Source: an uncultured Nitrosomonadaceae bacterium (GTDB taxonomy: Bacteria > Pseudomonadota > Gammaproteobacteria > Burkholderiales > Nitrosomonadaceae). Taken from it: a stretch of DNA of 64,000 nt. Every line of letters starts with the position of its first letter. The first letter of the stretch is position 1. Position numbers and translations under genes: made by a program. The notes beneath the pieces were generated by a model, which was not told the DNA's origin, did no database searches, and worked only from the letters and a program-made list of their open reading frames with translations. The DNA lies in the NCBI GenBank assembly GCA_943787405.1, contig CALSMH010000001.1, positions 310,001 through 374,000 of the forward strand. The letters run 5' to 3'. Positions 60,324 through 64,000 of the stretch are shown here, piece after piece.

Positions 60324-62972
60324 CTAAGCTTCTGTTTTTTTGGCTGAGGCATTTAACAGAACAGGTAATATAAAGAGCGTGCAGATAAGAGTGCAAGTCA
60401 ATCCTACAGTAAGTAATATTCCCATGCTAGCAGTGCCTTGATGGGAAGAGAGCATTAAGCTTGCAAAGGTGACAAGGGAGGTTAGAGCACTATAAAAAAC
60501 GGCGCGAACCGTACTAGTATGGGCCAGAGTTTCGCCTACCAGTTTATCACTACGGCTCCGGTGAACCATATGTAGGCTACTATCTAATCCAATACCGAGT
60601 AATAATGGAAGAGCAATAATATTTGCAAAATTAAATGGTAGATTGAACAATACGGAGAAAATACCAATAAATATACTTGAAAGAAGAAGTGGGACTAGTA
60701 CCAGAAGAGTATATTTCACACTCCGCAATAAGATTAATAGTGCTATCACTATGCCAGCTAAAGCTAATGAAAATGCTTGTATGAATGCTTGTACGACAGC
60801 TTCACCAGCTGCCAGGCTTACCATGGGACCCCCAGTAGCTTGCGGTGCAACTTTCTGGATCGCTCGAACAAAGCGTTTTAGTGCATTGTTGTCATCTATA
60901 TCCTCTGACGGGTAGACAGCTATTTTGTATTCGTCAGCATGGCTGTACCAGCGGCTTATTAAAGGTGCTGGAAGATCTTCTGTACTGAATGTGGTAGAAG
61001 CCCCAATAGCAGTCTGCATACGTTGTAAAGAAGTAGGTAAAGTTACGAGCAAATCTTCTTCTACCGAATGTAATAGCTTCTCTCTATTTGCAGTATCATT
61101 TTTGTTAAGGTGTTCAAAAAGTGCTTCCAATGAATTCTTCAGAGCACGGGCAGGAATCAATAAAATATGGTCAGGCTTCTCAGTAATGAAATGGCCTAGA
61201 GTGTTACTAAGCCTATCTAATTCTTTTTGTTGCTTTATCAGTGTTTGTTTATTATTCTCATGCGATGGCATCGATATGGTGATCGGTCCGTTGGTAATCG
61301 CCATCTCTTCAATAAGTGGGAGTTTCATTTCCTGTTCTTCCGGTACAAAATTAAGAATAGTTACTACTCTTTTTACCTCCTCTAGTTTTGTTAGATTTTC
61401 TACCAAAAGATCCGCTTCTTTACGATTTTTAGCTAATACAGCTACATACCAGGGCGAGTTATCTACTTCCGACAGTAATTCCTTAAAGGTTTTTACGGCC
61501 TCTCCTGTACGGTCCTGCATATTCAATAAATTATAGTCAAATTTTAGTTGAGGAAAGAGTATGACTGCAGATAATAATCCAAGGAAGATAGTGGTATATA
61601 TTAATTTTTGCCATTTAAATGATATTTCGAGTATTCTGCTAAGAGAGGCATCAACGTTGGATTTCAATTTAGACTGTTTAGGTATATAGCGCAGCAGAGC
61701 TGGGCCTATAGTAAGGGTAACCAGTAGACTAATCAGCATTCCAGTTCCAGAAATCACTCCTAATTCAGCTACTCCGCTGAAATCAGTAGGTATAAAAGCA
61801 TAGAAGGCAATAGCGTTAGTTAAAGCGCATACAGTTAATGCACCCCCAGCTACAATTCCGGATTCGTAGATAGCATCTTTTTTTGATACCCCTCTCTCTA
61901 TTATTTCTCTGTGCCGTAGTAGAAAATGAATTGCAAAGTCAGCACCAAGACCAATGTACAGTATTGCAAAAGCGATAGAAATAATATTCAAGTGACCGAT
62001 TGCAGCCGTAGCAAAAGCTGCAGTAAAAATTAGACCTAAGATAAGGCAGATTATTACTGCAAGTAACAGCCTAATCGTACGCATTGCAAAAAAAAGTACT
62101 AATGAAATTAATACAAACGTAATTATTCCCGCATATTCCATGCCGCGCAGTGAGCTGTTGAGTTCTTCATCAGCTAAGGCTACCTCACCAGTAATGCGCA
62201 TTTGTATAGGGCTATCATCTGTTAAGCCAATTTTAGCTGCAGCAGCTTGTATTGCAGAGATTGATTTCTCAGCAGGATATAGCTGGGTAAAATCCTGTTT
62301 TGGTTTTACCATAATAAATTCTTGATATCTGTTCTTTTGTGGCTTGCCTCGGAATAGCTCTTGCCATGAAAGAACGCGCGGCACCTCTGTAAGCCTGGCA
62401 TTTAAAGTCTCACTCAAACTATGAAATAAAGGCCCTAGTTCCAGATTGCGCCCCTTACGTAATTCATCTGTCGCTCCAGAGAGTACAGAAATAAAAGTTT
62501 TCAATGTTGGGTCTTGAGCAATATGGGAGATCAGTGGTTGTGCATTAGCCATATGGTCAGCAATTTTTTCCAGCTCAGGAATGCTCTCGTAAAGTAGGCT
62601 ATTCTGTATGAAAAAAGAATCCACATTTGGGGCGTATACATCCTGGAAATTTTGCGTATCATTTCTTAGGAGATAGGAAAGGCGACCGGCGGTATCATAT
62701 GCTTGTTCCGGCGTAGGGGCATCTAATACCACTAACATGCTCTCCATTTCCTGGGGGAACGTTTTATTGTAGTGTTTCAGATTGACACGGAATGGCAGAT
62801 GCTCTGCGAGCATCTCTGTGGTATCTGTATTCATACCAAGATTACGTGATATATATACGGAACAGCTCATAGCGGCAAGTACCACTACAAGAATGATCCA
62901 TGGTGCGTATAGATATGAAGCGGACGCCCAGCGTCCAAAAATGCTGTAGATATGTCCTTTTGAAGTTTCCAC
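60324..62972 (-). CDS. hpnN: Hopanoid-associated RND transporter HpnN
   Basis: The 882-residue MMPL/RND-type membrane protein has the expected two sets of helices (near 20-40 plus about 275-420, then 455-475 plus about 735-875), each followed or preceded by a large soluble domain. The position beside shc and hpnM identifies HpnN, which is needed in other bacteria to move hopanoids to the outer membrane. It lies 139 bases before mlaA and 43 bases after hpnM. Confidence 0.9.
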   Translation of the reverse strand: METSKGHIYSIFGRWASASYLYAPWIILVVVLAAMSCSVYISRNLGMNTDTTEMLAEHLPFRVNLKHYNKTFPQEMESMLVVLDAPTPEQAYDTAGRLSYLLRNDTQNFQDVYAPNVDSFFIQNSLLYESIPELEKIADHMANAQPLISHIAQDPTLKTFISVLSGATDELRKGRNLELGPLFHSLSETLNARLTEVPRVLSWQELFRGKPQKNRYQEFIMVKPKQDFTQLYPAEKSISAIQAAAAKIGLTDDSPIQMRITGEVALADEELNSSLRGMEYAGIITFVLISLVLFFAMRTIRLLLAVIICLILGLIFTAAFATAAIGHLNIISIAFAILYIGLGADFAIHFLLRHREIIERGVSKKDAIYESGIVAGGALTVCALTNAIAFYAFIPTDFSGVAELGVISGTGMLISLLVTLTIGPALLRYIPKQSKLKSNVDASLSRILEISFKWQKLIYTTIFLGLLSAVILFPQLKFDYNLLNMQDRTGEAVKTFKELLSEVDNSPWYVAVLAKNRKEADLLVENLTKLEEVKRVVTILNFVPEEQEMKLPLIEEMAITNGPITISMPSHENNKQTLIKQQKELDRLSNTLGHFITEKPDHILLIPARALKNSLEALFEHLNKNDTANREKLLHSVEEDLLVTLPTSLQRMQTAIGASTTFSTEDLPAPLISRWYSHADEYKIAVYPSEDIDDNNALKRFVRAIQKVAPQATGGPMVSLAAGEAVVQAFIQAFSLALAGIVIALLILLRSVKYTLLVLVPLLLSSIFIGIFSVLFNLPFNFANIIALPLLLGIGLDSSLHMVHRSRSDKLVGETLAHTSTVRAVFYSALTSLVTFASLMLSSHQGTASMGILLTVGLTCTLICTLFILPVLLNASAKKTEA

Positions 62973-63015
62973 TATTGTGGGTTGTCCTTCAGGGAGTGGT
63001 TTGTATGATTAGCTC

Positions 63016-63657
63016 TTAATTTTTTTTAGTCAACTCAATTTTTTTCTTGAGCATATCGATAAAATCTTTAAAGCCCTTTTGTTTAAGAACGGAACGGTAC
63101 TCTACACGTTTCAATGCAAGGTCACTGACGCCATCAGCCAAAATATTAATGATTCTCCAACCTTTCTTATTCTGACGGAGCAGGTAGTCGAAGCTTACAG
63201 TATCACCATTAGAGCGGACAAATTGGCTGCGTACCAATATATAATCTCTAGGCATTTTTTTTTGCTCAATATATTTAAATTGCTCACCATTATATTCTTT
63301 GAACCACCCTGAATAGGTGCTAATACTGAGTTCGCGGAAGTGGCTAATAAGAATTTGTTGCTGCTCACCGCTTAGCTTAGTCCATTGTCTTCCTAGAATA
63401 GTTTTTGCAATGAAGTCAAGATCATGAGAGTTCTCAATTGCTGGAGTCAATAATTTATAGCGACCCTGGAATCCAAGTTTTTCTCCTCCCCGCATTGCCT
63501 CTAGCAAGGAACCGTGCAGACTCTTTATGATTTTGGTGGAGTTAGTAGTGTCTGGTTCTTGGGTCCAAGCCACCGGCATGTACAGAAGCATTGCTATCAC
63601 TATAAGAAGATGCAAAGTTAATCTGGCTTCTAGAGAAATTTTCATAATTTTTGGCAT
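63016..63657 (-). CDS. hpnM: MlaC/Ttg2-family periplasmic lipid-binding protein (HpnM)
   Basis: The 213-residue protein has a signal peptide (hydrophobic about residues 12-30, probable cleavage near 32) and an MlaC/Ttg2 domain with DLDFIAKTILGRQWTKLSGEQQ and DYLLRQNKKGWRIINILADG. The family binds and shuttles lipids through the periplasm. The hopanoid context names it HpnM. It is 43 bases before hpnN on the same strand. It probably works with HpnN and MlaA. Confidence 0.88.
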   Translation of the reverse strand: MPKIMKISLEARLTLHLLIVIAMLLYMPVAWTQEPDTTNSTKIIKSLHGSLLEAMRGGEKLGFQGRYKLLTPAIENSHDLDFIAKTILGRQWTKLSGEQQQILISHFRELSISTYSGWFKEYNGEQFKYIEQKKMPRDYILVRSQFVRSNGDTVSFDYLLRQNKKGWRIINILADGVSDLALKRVEYRSVLKQKGFKDFIDMLKKKIELTKKN

Positions 63658-63831
63658 CTCAACATATAATATATGTATATAGAAAATATGGCTAATAAAT
63701 CCTGATTATGTTTAAGTATATAGTAAGGGGGCTGAGCAAGGAAATTACTTGTAAAAATATAGCTTGTTTGAGTAAACTTTTTTACCAAAAAGAAGAAAAT
63801 ACCGCTAATTAGTGTAACTGGTGAAAGAGAT

Positions 63832-63865
63832 AATGATTTGTTCAGTTTATACTAAACAAATCATT
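63832..63865 (-). terminator. Hairpin downstream of the right-edge gene
   Basis: AATGATTTGTT and AACAAATCATT form an 11-base-pair stem with a 12-base loop, about 53 bases after the stop codon of the partial gene. There is no U-tract on the minus strand. Confidence 0.4.
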
Positions 63866-63918
63866 TCTGTTTTTATAAAAAATTACTAAATCGATATTCA
63901 AGTATAAACTAATGATAA

Positions 63919-64000
63919 TTATAGCTTAACTGTAACAGGAATTTTTGAAAGTGTACTTTTTTTTCCTTGTTCTTCGGTTATCCATTTGGGAACTGGTTCA
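63919..64000 (-). CDS. 3' end of an unidentified gene at the right edge
   Basis: The last 26 codons of a minus-strand frame ending in TAA at 63919-63921 are visible; the rest lies outside the window. The peptide ends LSKIPVTVKL and includes PVPKWITEEQG. I do not recognise the family. It precedes hpnM in the same direction by about 260 bases and may or may not belong to the hopanoid cluster. Confidence 0.5.
   Translation of the reverse strand, partial: EPVPKWITEEQGKKSTLSKIPVTVKL

Overview
This AT-rich window looks like part of the chromosome of an ammonia-oxidising betaproteobacterium of the Nitrosomonas type. The most specific sign is a tetrahaem cytochrome c554 gene followed directly by a NapC/NrfH-family tetrahaem quinol-side cytochrome (cM552). 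This is the cycA-cycB pair that normally sits behind hydroxylamine oxidoreductase. The rest agrees: a hopanoid cluster, a gshA of the proteobacterial single-domain kind, two exosortase-A-associated genes, and the betaproteobacterial gene orders hfq-hflX-hflK-hflC-hisZ-purA and ilvB-ilvH-ilvC-psd-pssA-leuA. I saw no phage, integron, CRISPR array or intact insertion sequence.

Layout. 1-2.1 kb: the end of a trp operon (trpG, trpD, partial trpC). 2.2-5.2 kb: a two-gene exosortase-associated unit (AMP ligase and PLP decarboxylase), with a short open frame in front of it. 5.3-9.8 kb: ribF, ileS, lspA. 10-12.4 kb: an RhlE-type helicase and an unidentified membrane protein. 12.6-14.4 kb: cycB and cycA without haoA/haoB, preceded by a 59-codon open frame without a start and a tRNA-Arg. 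14.6-18 kb: a small cytochrome c, apaH, plsC and a PfkB kinase. 18-23.2 kb: the glycine cleavage operon (gcvT, gcvH, gcvPA, tpx, gcvPB) behind a glycine riboswitch. 23.4-35.3 kb: a Kef-type antiporter, gshA-gshB, a PTS phosphorelay without permease, metX-metW, ampG, xthA and pyrE. 35.5-43.3 kb: a DCC protein, the hfq-to-purA cluster and rppH. 43.7-52.2 kb: proS, leuA, phospholipid synthesis genes and the branched-chain amino acid operon. 52.6-55.6 kb: rpsO, pnp, dksA. 55.9-56.3 kb: tRNA-Pro, tRNA-Arg, tRNA-His. 56.4-63.7 kb: hpnG, shc, mlaA, hpnN, hpnM. The last 82 bases are the 3' end of another minus-strand gene.

Most of the window is housekeeping biosynthesis. The points most worth following are the cytochrome locus (no hydroxylamine oxidoreductase, a possible upstream gene remnant, and a homopurine tract that encodes and apparently frameshifts the acidic tail of cM552), the glycine riboswitch with its own terminator, tpx inside the glycine cleavage operon, a lipid-trafficking gene (mlaA) inside the hopanoid cluster, and three short open frames next to operons.
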